Source of the DNA: Clostridiales bacterium UBA3758
GTDB taxonomy: Bacteria; Bacillota; Clostridia; Oscillospirales; Oscillospiraceae
Assembly: GCA_002371675.1 (NCBI GenBank)
Contig: DFGE01000026.1
Coordinates: 1-18,094 of the forward strand
Direction: 5' to 3'
DNA length: 18,094 nucleotides
The notes below the pieces were generated by a model, which saw only the letters and a list, made by a program, of their open reading frames with translations, ran no database searches and had not been told where the DNA came from. This document shows positions 1 through 7,783 of the stretch, piece after piece (within the stretch, counting starts at the first letter, position 1; every line of letters begins with the position of its first letter). The position numbers and the translations under genes are program-made.

Positions 1-135
1 AAAAGGCCGCTGAGAGGCGTGTTCGAATTGGCGCCGTCAGGCTATGGGAGCGCAGCGGCGCTCCGGCGGGAAGATTCCGCAGAAAGATCGCGCGCAGCGT
101 GAGAAAGGGACAGAAAAAGCGGATAGGATGCTGCT

Positions 136-164
136 ATCATACTGCATAACCGAGAAAATGTCAA
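136..164 (-). promoter_or_regulatory. Leftward SigA-type promoter
   Basis: Read on the - strand, TTGACA (164 to 159) and TATGAT (141 to 136) are separated by exactly 17 bases, which is 6/6 and 5/6 against the SigA consensus. Transcription would start near position 129 and leave the window on the left. The remaining 1-130 contains no convincing ORF on that strand. It does hold a 7-bp-stem hairpin at 47-64 (GGAGCGC, loop AGCG, GCGCTCC), so this stretch could be the leader of a gene lying off the left edge. Confidence 0.6.
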
Positions 165-197
165 TATGGTTACAGAAACTTACAAATAATTCATTTC

Positions 198-328
198 TTC
201 CCCACCCTTCCCCCAAATCCGCCCTCGATTCTGCTCCGCTTACCCCACCTGGCCCGCTGCGCTCCCGGTTGCAGGGGAGGCGCGCAGAAGACGTTTTCCG
301 ACGCGCCGGGCTTGGGGAGGGGCACAGG
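198..328. repeat. MITE-like element with imperfect inverted ends
   Basis: A roughly 130-bp GC-rich block sits between AT-rich flanks. Its left end (about 201-222, containing CTTCCCCCAAATCCG) resembles the reverse complement of its right end (about 306-328, containing GGGCTTGGGGAGGGG). The arms are similar but not perfect. Short ORFs on both strands here look like translations of repeat sequence. The shape and pyrimidine/purine ends resemble dispersed intergenic repeats of clostridial genomes, which is an inference from memory. A related CTTCCCTCCCCC/GGGGAGGGG hairpin lies at 10124-10163. Confidence 0.4.
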
Positions 329-434
329 CGGCGCGAATGAATATTCATCCGCAATATTCAGCTTCTTCGGTGAAATATACAAAAACCAATGCATGAATAT
401 GGAAAAATTCCCTATAGATCCGAAAAGAATATGC

Positions 435-478
435 TTGAAGAATTCAGAAAAGCAGCGTATAATCACTCATGATATAAT
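435..478 (+). promoter_or_regulatory. Promoter region of the giant protease gene
   Basis: TTGAAG (435-440) and a perfect TATAAT (458-463) have a 17-base spacer. A second perfect TATAAT at 473-478 is preceded by TG plus one base (TGA), making an extended -10. Either would start transcription roughly 100-115 bases upstream of the protease start codon, leaving a long leader. The surrounding 335-485 segment is clearly more AT-rich than the rest of the window. No other gene start lies between these sites and 583. Confidence 0.65.
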
Positions 479-509
479 ATGGGATCCATATAACGATCCG
501 GTATCCGGC

Positions 510-580
510 CTTCCGCTCAGCGCGGAAGCTGAAATATTCACGCGCGCGTGATACGGTTCCGCGCAGCAGAAGGAGGAACC
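510..580 (+). promoter_or_regulatory. 5' leader with mutually exclusive hairpins covering the RBS
   Basis: Hairpin A pairs CTTCCGC (510-516) with GCGGAAG (522-528). Hairpin B pairs GCGCGGAA (520-527) with TTCCGCGC (557-564) and encloses the palindrome CACGCGCGCGTG (539-550). Hairpin C pairs GGTTCC (555-560) with GGAACC (575-580), overlapping the Shine-Dalgarno sequence AAGGAGGAA (570-578). A and B compete for 522-527, and B and C compete for 557-560. Forming A would therefore permit C (RBS partly masked), while B would leave the RBS open. The pairings are seen in the sequence; any regulatory role is inferred. Confidence 0.45.
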
Positions 581-582
581 CT

Positions 583-3500
583 ATGGGCAAAAAGTGGAAA
601 CAGCTGCTCTCGCTCCTGCTGATCGCCGCCATGATCCTCTCGCTCGGCGTTTCCGGCTTTGCAGCCGGGCTGGCCGATGAGAGTGCGGAGGAGCAGCTCG
701 AGGAAGGGGAGACCCCCATCCTCAACGACGAGTACGAAGAGGGCGAAGACAGCCAGACTCTCCCGATGGAAGAGTACGACCCGGCTGCGCTCGGCGTCCA
801 GAAGCTCGGTTTGATCGAGGAAGACGCCGAAGAGCTCACCCCCATGGACGAGGTGAATCTGAACAAGGTCGTCCGCGTGTCCATCTTCTTGGACGCGCCG
901 TCCACGCTGGACGCGGGCTTCGCGCAAAAAGGCATCGCCAATAACCAGGCAGCCATCGCCTACCGTGACAGCCTGCTCAGCGAGCAGGATCTGATGACGG
1001 CCGAGATCGAGGCCGTGATCGGCCATGCGCTCAACGTGCACTGGAACCTGACGCTCGCGGTCAACGCTATTTCCGCGGAGTTGAGCCTCGCGGAGATGGT
1101 CATGGTCGAGGCGCTCCCCGGCGTCGCCTCCGTCAAGCGCGAGAACCTCTATCTTGCGCAGGAGGACAGCGCCGCAGACCCCAACACGGCCAATACCAGT
1201 CGATACATGGTCGGAGCGACGGCGGCCTGGGCCGCCGGCTATACCGGCGCGGGCAGCCGCATCGCCATCATCGACACCGGCCTGGACACCGACCACCAGT
1301 CCTTTGACGAGGACGCGTTCAACCATGCGATCAGCGAGGTCAACGCGCAGCGCGCCGAGAACGGCCTTGACCCCGTCGAGCTCATGGAGACCATTCCGAC
1401 CGGCCTGCAGGGCAATGGCGTGCGCATCAGCGCGAAGATCCCTTATGCGTACAACTATGTCGATGGGAACACCACGGTTACCCATATGAACGACACGCAG
1501 GGCGAGCATGGCTCTCACGTCGCGGGCATCGCGGCGGCCAACCGCTATATCAAGAGCGGCTCGAGCTACAATGACGCAGCCTCCTCGGTCTATGCCGTCG
1601 GCATGGCGCCGGACGCCCAGCTGCTCGTCATGAAGGTCTTCGGCGAGAACGGCGGCGCCTACGACTCCGATTACATGGTAGCACTCGAGGACGCGATCCT
1701 GCTCGACGCGGATTCTGCGAACCTCTCCCTCGGCTCCGGGGCTCCCGGCTTCACCTATGACAGCGGCTACCAGGAAGTGCTCAATAAGCTCGCCGCGCGC
1801 GCGGATAACGAGGGCATGGTCGTCTCGATCTCCGCGGGCAACTCCGGCGCCTTTACCGATAATACGCCCACGGAGCTCTACGCCGAGGACATCAGCTGGC
1901 ACACCGGCGGTACCCCCGGTACCTTCGTCAACAGCCTCTGCGTGGCCTCCGCCGACAACATCGGCAACACCGGCATGCCGCTGGTCTTCAACGGCAGTCA
2001 GAACGTCTTCTATACCGACGGCGACAGCGGCCCCGCGATGTCCTCTGTCGCAGGGAGCTATAGCTATGTCTATATCGACGCGGTGGGCGACGAGAGCGAC
2101 TACAGTACGGTCGACAGCGCCGTGGGCCTCTCCGGCAAGATCGTCATCGTCAACCGCGGCAGTATCAACTTCTCGGATAAGGGCAACAATGCGATCGATT
2201 TCAGCCCCAAGGGCCTGATCGTGGCCAACAATCAGGGCGGGACGATCGGCATGAACCTGGATGACTTCGAGGGCGAATTCCCGATGGTCTCCATCACGCT
2301 GGCTGACGCCGAGACGATCAAGGCCAACTCCACGAGCGGGACCACCGGCGGCATCACCTATTACACCGGCACCGTGCAGGTGACGGATACGGTATCCTCC
2401 GGCGGGAACGGTTCGCGCGAGAATGCCGCGATCAGCGACTTCAGCTCCTGGGGCGTTCCCGGCTCGCTCGTCATGAAGCCGGAGATCACCGCGCCCGGCG
2501 GCAGCATCTACTCCGTATACGGCACCAATAAGGACTCCAAGGGCAATACAAACGGCGGCTCCGATCAGTATGAGCTCATGAGCGGCACCTCCATGGCTGC
2601 GCCGCATGTGGCAGGTCTCGCGGCAGTCGTAGCGCAGTATCTGCGCGATAACGACCTCTCCGCCGCGAACAGCGCGCTGACCGCGAACTACTCCACGCGC
2701 GCCATTATCCAGAGCCTGCTGATGTCCACGGCGACGCCGATGAAGAACGGCGGTCTCTATCTGCCCATCCTTCAGCAGGGCGCGGGTCTCGCGGAGGTCT
2801 GCAAGGCCGTCACCGCCTCCACCGTGCTGATGATGAACAACGCCGGCATGACCACCGAGCTCGGCTCCGCTGCCGACGGCAAGGTCAAGGTCGAGCTGGG
2901 CGACGATCCCGGCCGCGTCGGGCAGTACAGCTTCAGCTACACGCTCTATAACATCACCGATACCGATCTGCGCTTTGAGCTGCGGACCGATCTCTTCACG
3001 CAGGCGATCGACGGCGAGAACCTCTCCCGCCTCACCGCACCTCTTGCCGCCAATGTCAGCTACGTCTGGAACGGCTCCGGCTCTCAGCCGGCGGGACACG
3101 ACGTTAACCGTGACGGCGCAACCAACAATTCCGACGTCCAGGCCATCCTCGACTATCTCAGCGGCGAGAACGACGGCAGCGGTCTCGATCTCGCAGCAGG
3201 CGAGATGGACGGCGACGGCACGCTCACCACGCAGGACGCCCAGCAGCTGATCGACTGGCAGGCGCAGGCGCCCGCGGGCGGCTATGTCGTCGCGGCACAT
3301 GGCAGCGCGCAGGTCACGGTCAACATCTCGATCCCCGAAGGTGCACTGAGCGACCGTCCCAACGGCGCTTACATCGAGGGCTTCTCCTACGCCGAGTGCG
3401 TCACCTCGGACGGCGAGGGCGTGAGCTATGCGCACACGCACAGCATCCCCATCCTGGGCTACTACGGCTCCTGGACGGATCCCTCCATGTTCGACACCAA

Positions 3501-6500
3501 ATCCTACACCGAAAAGCTCTACGGCAGCGAGCAGGAGAACTATTCCGGCGTTGAGGATACCAACTATCTGACCCTGGATTACAACGGCGTGACCGCCAAG
3601 TTCAGCGGCAACCCCTATATGGTCGAGGACGAGTTCCCCGCCGACCGCCTGGCTGTCAACAGCAATTCCCAGTTCCGCAACATCTTCTACAATCTGATCC
3701 GCTCCGCGGGCACCACGGGCTTTGCCGTCTCGAAGCTGGATGCTTCCGGCGACGTGAGCGAGGTCCTGAACGCCTCTGTTGTCGGATCCTTTGTCGACGG
3801 CATGTGGTACTATGCCAACCAGGGCACCTGGCAGAACACCGGCACGAAGTTCTACAGCGTGAACAAGAACGCCGCATCCTACGAACTCCAGAACGGCGAC
3901 GTGTTCCGCATCGGCTTCTACGCCATCCCCGAGTATAACGCCATGCGCATTGCGGACGATGTGACCGCGAGCGGGATCGGGACGCTCCGTGCGCAGGACT
4001 TCGAGAGCGTGATCGAGAGCAACGACCTCGGCTCCGGCGCCTATGTCGGCTTTGATTTCACCGTTGACGACGTCGACCCGTCGATCACGGGGGCGACGCT
4101 CAGCGGCAGCACCCTCAGCGTCACGGCGAGCGACAACCTGAACCTCGCCTACGTGGCCGTCCTGTCCCTGGACGGCGAGACCAAGTACGCCGAGCAGGCG
4201 CCCGGCCAGAGCACCTGCACCATCTCGCTCGACGCCTCCGACGCCATTGCCAACGCACAGGGCTATGTGGCGGTCTTCGCCGCCGACTACGCCGGCAACG
4301 AGGTCGCCAGGGCTGTCCGGGTCAACGACAACGCCTATGCCGACAAGGTGGTCTACGTCCTCTCCGACGGGCCTGCTGCGGGCAATGATTATGTCGTCGC
4401 CAACATCAACGCCGCCGGCAGCGGGTACATCGTCGGCCATTCCGGTACGACGGTGAACAGCCAGCTTGTAACGGTGCGCCCCGCAGCGAACGGCATTGAC
4501 GCCCCCTACATTGACAGCGCCGATGTCAACGCCACCTCCGTGTGGACGGCGTCTACCAGCGGCAGCAGCTATTTGCTTAAGAATGGCAGCAATTACCTGG
4601 GCCGTAACTCTAATACCGGGACGACCCTTTACGCGCCGACCAGTACCCGCTATGCTGCCTGGACTTACAGCAGCAACAGGCTGACTATGACTGTCAGCAA
4701 TCGCACCTACTATCTCCGCTGCTCCGGCGGCACCTATTCTCTCAACACTACGGCCTCCAACACTTACTTCTTTGTGAAGACCACCGTCCGCGCTGAGATC
4801 GATCCCTATGTTCCTACCAATATCAGGCTGACGCCGGAGTCCCTGGATCTCTACAAGGGCAACACCGCTTCGCTTGTCGCCAAGGTGCTCCCGCTCACCG
4901 CGGTGGATCGCACGGTCTCCTGGTCGAGCAGCAACAACAGCGTTGCGGCCGTCGATGAATTCGGCAATGTCACTGCGGTCGGCGCCGGCAGCTGCACCAT
5001 CACGGCGACTTCCAACGCCGATCCCGGCGTGAGCAAATCCGTGGATGTGAATGTCCTCGCCGTCAACAAGACCTTGAACGGCATCATCTGGGACGAGCAG
5101 GGCGGGGTCTACTTCTCCTCCTTCAACGCCAACTCGCTGCCGACCTGGACCAAGAGCAGCAATACGGACAAGGAGCTTCCGCTGACCTCCGCCTTTATGC
5201 AGAGCAGCACCAAGCTCTACGCCGGCACGCTCGACACCAACACTGCCGAGACCACACTCTACACGGTGAATCGGAGCAGCTACGCGCTCACGGAGGTCGG
5301 CCAGAACTTTGTCTACGCTGCCGACATGGCCGTCGGCGCAACCACGTATTCTGACTACGTCGGCTTCGCCTACACCTTTGGCTATTACCTGATTGCCGGC
5401 CCGCTGACGGCGGAGGACGACGGTGAAGGCGGCACTTATACCGGTCTTCCTTACGCTGCTCTTGACTGCAGCGAGACCACCGGCGGCGCGTTCTTTGCCG
5501 GTATCGCCTGCAAGTCCCGCAGTGCAGAAGGCGGTACCTATTATGTGCTTGACGAGAACGGCGTCATCTGGACGACGACGCTCAGTTTGAACAGCGCTGG
5601 CAACGGCTTTGAGTTCTCTACGCCGACCAAGTTCGTCGAGACCGGCATCTCCACCTCCTTCCTGTACCAGAACCTCTACTACGACGGCACCTACCTGTAC
5701 TGGACGCACACCGACGGCGAATTTGCCGAGCTCATCATCATCCGTGTGAGCGACAAGAAGATCTACCATGCCGGCAACTTCGGCTCCAACGTCTGGCCCG
5801 CGACCGGTCTGTATGTCAACGGCAGCGTCGCCCCCGCCTCTGTTGAGGAGCCTGCCGAGCTCGCGGCCGATCTGAGCGGCCTGCAGCCTCTCGCCACGCG
5901 CGAAGAGCTGCTGACGGAGGACATCGTCGAGCGCATGACACTCATGGGCTTTGACCTCTCCGGCTATTTCACGGATGCGTCGGAGAAGGAGGAAGTCCTC
6001 GACGAGAACGAGCTGCCTCTGGACGAGGAGCCCGTTGAAACCGAGGAGCCCGTCGAGACCGAGGAGCCTGCCGAGACCGAGGAGCCTGTCGAGACCGAGG
6101 AGCCCGCTCCCGTAGCGGAGGAGGGTGAGGGCGGCCAGAGCGCGTTCGGTTCGCTCACCGCTTTCCGCGGCGCATACGCCCCGGCTTCGGCCGAGCCCAA
6201 CGCCTCCGGCGAGGCCGAGACCTCCGACGACAATACGGTGACGATCACGCTCAGCGAGAGCGTCCTGTCCAAAAACGGCCTCTTCACCGTGACCTACGAT
6301 CCCGCTGTGCTGACTTACGTCAGCTGCGAGAGCAGCCTCAGCTACAAGTCCGTCCACGCGGATAACGGCACGATCACCTTCGCCTATGCCGACAGGGACG
6401 GCGTTGCGGCGAACAGCCCCATCGCCGCGCTGCACTTCACCACCACCGGCGCGAAGACGACAGCCACCATCAGCACCACCCAGCGCAACGGCGAGCTGAA

Positions 6501-7419
6501 TCTGACCGAGTCCGAGACCGTCACGGTCGGCGAGAGCTCGTATGTTCACGGCAACACTGCGGACCTTCAGGGACAGATCGAACTTCGTTTCTATGTGCAT
6601 ATCAGCGATCTCGCTCTTACGGATCCGAACGCTTATGCGGTGCTTACGCTGAACGACCGTGAGGTGACAACGCTGATCAGCGCAGCGCCTACCAGCACGA
6701 GAAGCGGTGTGGTCCGTCGCCTGTTCAAGATCCCGATCTATTCGACCGAGATGCGTGACGAAGTCGTACTGCGGCTGTACGACGGAAACGGTAATCTGCT
6801 CCCGCTTGAGGACAAAGACGGCGCAGATGTGACTTCCACCGGCTTTAAGTATTCCATGATGCAGTATCTCAAGGTGTTGCAGCAAAGGGATGAGGCTGCG
6901 TTGAAGGCGCTGGCCGTGGCGGCGGAAAACTTCGGCACAGCGGCACAGCTGTATTTCGACCACAATGCTGACGGCCTGGTGCTTGCGGACGCAGTGACGG
7001 AAGTCACGCTGGCGGATCTTGCACCTTTCGCAGCGGTGTACGAGGGCACGCTTCCCGAAGCCGTGACAAGGAATTCGAATACGCTTGCGCTCGATGCGGA
7101 TAATACCGTTCGGCAGTACTTCTACCTCGAGAGCGGGACGGATCTCTCCACGCTGACCTTCACGGTGGACGGGAAGACCGTGACGCCTTTGAAGCGGGGC
7201 GATCGCTACTATACCGAGGTCGCCAACATATTCGCTGACATGCTGGACGAGGCGCATGTGTTTACGGTATCGGACGGCGTGAACACATACACGATCACGT
7301 TCAGCGCGCTGAGCTACGGATACCGGATTCTTAACGACGGTACTGCCGGTGACGACATCAAGAATCTTGTCAAAGCGCTGTATCTCTACAATCAGGCAGC
7401 GAACGCATACTTTGACTGA
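583..7419 (+). CDS. Secreted multidomain subtilase (S8) with internal dockerin and C-terminal cohesin-like domain
   Basis: This 2278-residue exported serine protease has a signal peptide at about residues 1-28 (KK, then a leucine-rich core, then AAG). An I9-like propeptide follows at about 97-205. The S8 catalytic domain shows Asp231 (IIDTGLD), His309 (HGSHVAG), oxyanion Asn420 (SAGNSG) and Ser670 (SGTSMAAPH), with a PA-type insert at about 460-600. A type I dockerin with two Ca-binding loops (DVNRDG from 840, MDGDG from 875) interrupts the beta-rich region after the catalytic domain. Then come a possible beta-trefoil or lectin-like stretch (about 1253-1403), a Big_2 Ig-like domain (about 1411-1493), a beta-rich part, an acidic EEPVET linker (about 1815-1842), a cohesin-like domain (about 1882-1985) and a C-terminal module with two related helical motifs (AAENFGTAAQLYF, ALYLYNQAANAYF). 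No LPxTG or SLH anchor is seen. SD GGAGG at 572-576 supports this start. The catalytic family is certain; the boundaries are approximate. Confidence 0.93.
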   Translation: MGKKWKQLLSLLLIAAMILSLGVSGFAAGLADESAEEQLEEGETPILNDEYEEGEDSQTLPMEEYDPAALGVQKLGLIEEDAEELTPMDEVNLNKVVRVSIFLDAPSTLDAGFAQKGIANNQAAIAYRDSLLSEQDLMTAEIEAVIGHALNVHWNLTLAVNAISAELSLAEMVMVEALPGVASVKRENLYLAQEDSAADPNTANTSRYMVGATAAWAAGYTGAGSRIAIIDTGLDTDHQSFDEDAFNHAISEVNAQRAENGLDPVELMETIPTGLQGNGVRISAKIPYAYNYVDGNTTVTHMNDTQGEHGSHVAGIAAANRYIKSGSSYNDAASSVYAVGMAPDAQLLVMKVFGENGGAYDSDYMVALEDAILLDADSANLSLGSGAPGFTYDSGYQEVLNKLAARADNEGMVVSISAGNSGAFTDNTPTELYAEDISWHTGGTPGTFVNSLCVASADNIGNTGMPLVFNGSQNVFYTDGDSGPAMSSVAGSYSYVYIDAVGDESDYSTVDSAVGLSGKIVIVNRGSINFSDKGNNAIDFSPKGLIVANNQGGTIGMNLDDFEGEFPMVSITLADAETIKANSTSGTTGGITYYTGTVQVTDTVSSGGNGSRENAAISDFSSWGVPGSLVMKPEITAPGGSIYSVYGTNKDSKGNTNGGSDQYELMSGTSMAAPHVAGLAAVVAQYLRDNDLSAANSALTANYSTRAIIQSLLMSTATPMKNGGLYLPILQQGAGLAEVCKAVTASTVLMMNNAGMTTELGSAADGKVKVELGDDPGRVGQYSFSYTLYNITDTDLRFELRTDLFTQAIDGENLSRLTAPLAANVSYVWNGSGSQPAGHDVNRDGATNNSDVQAILDYLSGENDGSGLDLAAGEMDGDGTLTTQDAQQLIDWQAQAPAGGYVVAAHGSAQVTVNISIPEGALSDRPNGAYIEGFSYAECVTSDGEGVSYAHTHSIPILGYYGSWTDPSMFDTKSYTEKLYGSEQENYSGVEDTNYLTLDYNGVTAKFSGNPYMVEDEFPADRLAVNSNSQFRNIFYNLIRSAGTTGFAVSKLDASGDVSEVLNASVVGSFVDGMWYYANQGTWQNTGTKFYSVNKNAASYELQNGDVFRIGFYAIPEYNAMRIADDVTASGIGTLRAQDFESVIESNDLGSGAYVGFDFTVDDVDPSITGATLSGSTLSVTASDNLNLAYVAVLSLDGETKYAEQAPGQSTCTISLDASDAIANAQGYVAVFAADYAGNEVARAVRVNDNAYADKVVYVLSDGPAAGNDYVVANINAAGSGYIVGHSGTTVNSQLVTVRPAANGIDAPYIDSADVNATSVWTASTSGSSYLLKNGSNYLGRNSNTGTTLYAPTSTRYAAWTYSSNRLTMTVSNRTYYLRCSGGTYSLNTTASNTYFFVKTTVRAEIDPYVPTNIRLTPESLDLYKGNTASLVAKVLPLTAVDRTVSWSSSNNSVAAVDEFGNVTAVGAGSCTITATSNADPGVSKSVDVNVLAVNKTLNGIIWDEQGGVYFSSFNANSLPTWTKSSNTDKELPLTSAFMQSSTKLYAGTLDTNTAETTLYTVNRSSYALTEVGQNFVYAADMAVGATTYSDYVGFAYTFGYYLIAGPLTAEDDGEGGTYTGLPYAALDCSETTGGAFFAGIACKSRSAEGGTYYVLDENGVIWTTTLSLNSAGNGFEFSTPTKFVETGISTSFLYQNLYYDGTYLYWTHTDGEFAELIIIRVSDKKIYHAGNFGSNVWPATGLYVNGSVAPASVEEPAELAADLSGLQPLATREELLTEDIVERMTLMGFDLSGYFTDASEKEEVLDENELPLDEEPVETEEPVETEEPAETEEPVETEEPAPVAEEGEGGQSAFGSLTAFRGAYAPASAEPNASGEAETSDDNTVTITLSESVLSKNGLFTVTYDPAVLTYVSCESSLSYKSVHADNGTITFAYADRDGVAANSPIAALHFTTTGAKTTATISTTQRNGELNLTESETVTVGESSYVHGNTADLQGQIELRFYVHISDLALTDPNAYAVLTLNDREVTTLISAAPTSTRSGVVRRLFKIPIYSTEMRDEVVLRLYDGNGNLLPLEDKDGADVTSTGFKYSMMQYLKVLQQRDEAALKALAVAAENFGTAAQLYFDHNADGLVLADAVTEVTLADLAPFAAVYEGTLPEAVTRNSNTLALDADNTVRQYFYLESGTDLSTLTFTVDGKTVTPLKRGDRYYTEVANIFADMLDEAHVFTVSDGVNTYTITFSALSYGYRILNDGTAGDDIKNLVKALYLYNQAANAYFD
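6025..6111 (+). repeat. 18-bp in-frame tandem repeat encoding EEPVET
   Basis: Four 18-bp units (starting at 6025, 6043, 6061 and 6079) plus a partial fifth encode EEPVET, EEPVET, EEPAET, EEPVET and EEPAP. The units differ mainly at third codon positions. The repeat forms an acidic, proline-spaced, probably extended linker just before the cohesin-like domain of the protease. Repeats of this kind usually vary in copy number between strains. Confidence 0.9.
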
Positions 7420-7433
7420 ACGCAGTTCCCAAA

Positions 7434-7462
7434 TCGGAGCGCGGGCAGAACCTGCGCTCCGA
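7434..7462 (+). terminator. Strong hairpin after the protease gene, possible terminator
   Basis: TCGGAGCGC (7434-7442) pairs perfectly with GCGCTCCGA (7454-7462). Inner G-U and G-C pairs extend the stem to about 12 bp around a 5-base loop (CAGAA). It lies 15 bases after the protease stop. The following bases are A-rich (CAAAAAAG), not a U tract, so it is not a canonical intrinsic terminator. It may instead protect the mRNA 3' end. Confidence 0.45.
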
Positions 7463-7472
7463 CAAAAAAGAC

Positions 7473-7501
7473 TTGCAATTCCAAGAGACCTGAGATAGAA
7501 T
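7473..7501 (+). promoter_or_regulatory. SigA-type promoter of the small-protein gene
   Basis: TTGCAA (7473-7478) and TAGAAT (7496-7501) are 17 bases apart (4/6 and 5/6 matches to consensus). Transcription would begin near 7508, about 47 bases before the start codon at 7555. The site lies between the hairpin after the protease and the small ORF, so the small gene can be transcribed on its own. Confidence 0.65.
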
Positions 7502-7554
7502 AGAAAAGAAGAAGCGATTTCTACGCATAAGATTCCGCGGAAAAGGAGGAAAAC

Positions 7555-7665
7555 ATGATTTATACAGATCCGAAGATCGAGTTCATTCGTTTCAGCGGAG
7601 AATGCGACATCATCACCAGCTCCTGCACGGACGACTCTTTCTGCCCAAGAGAGCTCCCGGAGTAA
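7555..7665 (+). CDS. 36-residue cysteine-containing small protein, function unknown
   Basis: A 36-residue ORF opens with MIYTDPKIEFIRF, continues to DIITSS and ends in an acidic, proline-containing tail. It is well supported as a gene: AAGGAGGAA at 7543-7551 is a near-perfect Shine-Dalgarno, a 17-bp-spaced promoter lies at 7473-7501, and a terminator follows at 7701-7737. Cysteines fall at 17, 24 and 30. There is no signal peptide and no membrane segment. I do not recognise a named family. From memory, clostridial genomes carry similar short proteins with an MxYxxPxIExI start and a DxITxS motif, often near large surface proteins. No maturation enzyme is visible in the window, so calling it a RiPP precursor would be speculation. 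The protein could be a signal, a regulator or a structural peptide linked to the upstream protease. Confidence 0.7.
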   Translation: MIYTDPKIEFIRFSGECDIITSSCTDDSFCPRELPE

Positions 7666-7700
7666 TGATCACTCGCATTTCGTGAAACGATAATAATGAA

Positions 7701-7747
7701 GCAGACAAGCCTCGGGCTCAGCCCGAGGCCTGTCTGCTATATATTGT
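7701..7747 (+). terminator. Probable bidirectional intrinsic terminator
   Basis: The bases 7701-7718 (GCAGACAAGCCTCGGGCT) pair with 7720-7737 in a stem of about 17 bp with one A-C mismatch and a minimal TCA loop. TATATATTG follows on the + strand. On the - strand the stem is followed by TTCATTATTAT. It lies 35 bases after the small-protein stop and is the likely end of that transcript. Confidence 0.65.
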
Positions 7748-7783
7748 CCTCCGAGTTGCGGACGGACAGGGGAGCGTGTCGGC

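Noticed and set aside
1..40. GTTCGAATT resembling a tRNA T-loop
   Set aside because: Neither strand gives a five-pair T-stem around it, and no acceptor or anticodon arm can be built from the flanks.
37..466. Short ORFs on both strands upstream of the protease (37-354 -, 44-340 +, 191-466 -, 312-551 +)
   Set aside because: They have no RBS, composition like repeat DNA, and they overlap each other as well as two promoters.
538..7257. Continuous 2239-codon open frame on the - strand, antisense to the protease
   Set aside because: Its translation is low-complexity and rich in Gly, Val, Ala, Asp and Arg with no recognisable domain. It arises because G/C-ending codons on the + strand leave the complementary frame free of stops. 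The + strand gene has a signal peptide, catalytic motifs and an RBS.
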